A DNA stretch of 26,613 nt. It comes from DATAQC01 sp051005135. Lineage in GTDB: Bacteria > Actinomycetota > Acidimicrobiia > Acidimicrobiales > AC-14. The stretch spans positions 1-26,613 of the forward strand of contig JBPCJQ010000091.1 of assembly GCA_051005135.1 (NCBI GenBank). Reading direction: 5' to 3'. Below the pieces are notes generated by a model. It worked only from the letters and a program-made list of their open reading frames with translations, was not told the origin of the DNA and searched no databases. How positions within the stretch are numbered: the first letter of the stretch is position 1; the number at the start of each line of letters is the position of its first letter. A program made the translations under genes and the position numbers. Shown here in pieces: positions 26,566-26,613 of the stretch.

Positions 26566-26613
26566 GGGGGGGGGGGGGGGGGGGGAGGGGGGGGGGGGGA
26601 AGAAAGAGGGAAA
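26566..26613. other. Poly-G tract and A/G tail, probable sequencing or assembly artefact
   Basis: Twenty G, one A, thirteen G, then AAGAAAGAGGGAAA to the end of the window. The run has no complexity and is unlike anything else here. Long G runs are a known artefact of two-colour sequencing chemistry (no signal read as G) and often appear at contig ends. Confidence 0.75.

Overview
The window is a very gene-dense, GC-rich stretch of chromosome with 23 apparently intact or near-intact protein genes, one decayed gene, and no RNA gene, CRISPR array or insertion sequence that I can see. The gene set points to an actinobacterium: the GlgE/TreS/maltokinase route to alpha-glucan, a GlgP with the actinobacterial N-terminal domain, an XPB-type helicase next to a helicase-associated partner (as in mycobacteria), and promoters of the form TANNNT placed 6-9 nt before a start codon. 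Acidimicrobiia is my best guess at class level, but this is inference from gene style and not a search result. The last ~48 bases are an almost pure G run followed by A/G sequence, which looks like a contig end or read artefact.

Layout. 10-2231 (-): cysteine desulfurase then mnmA, a tRNA thiolation pair. 2369-4382 (+): sugar nucleotidyltransferase, class I methyltransferase and an SRPBCC protein whose start and end are both odd. 4284-11516 (-): a four-gene operon glgE-treS-mak-glgB in which every junction is a 4-nt stop/start overlap. 11688-15946 (+): a helicase-associated protein with a WYL-like tail, overlapping an XPB-family helicase. 15953-16498 (-): a Uma2-family nuclease. 16574-19102 (+): alpha-glucan phosphorylase. 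19124-19366 (-): NifU-type Fe-S scaffold domain. 19448-20941 (+): MFS transporter with a soluble N-terminal extension. 20953-24253 (-): a Lys/Ala-rich membrane protein, an alpha/beta hydrolase, a C-terminal J-domain protein, a zinc-ribbon protein and a polysaccharide deacetylase. 24294-25295 (+): class II fructose-bisphosphatase glpX, followed by an NADPH-dependent FMN reductase remnant. 25578-26540 (-): a fusion of a 2H phosphoesterase (2'-5' RNA ligase-like) with a GNAT acetyltransferase.

Functional themes. The centre of the window is storage-glucan metabolism. TreS interconverts trehalose and maltose, Mak makes maltose-1-phosphate, GlgE polymerises it, GlgB branches the product, and GlgP (own promoter, 5 kb away) degrades it to glucose-1-phosphate. 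GlpX supplies gluconeogenic flux. The desulfurase, MnmA and NifU-like protein form a sulfur/Fe-S theme, and XPB plus its partner a DNA-repair theme. I did not find a clear novel defence or mobile system. The points most worth a second look are the repeated leaderless-promoter layout, the 2H-GNAT fusion, the SRPBCC gene without a normal start, and the J-domain/zinc-ribbon cluster of unknown function.
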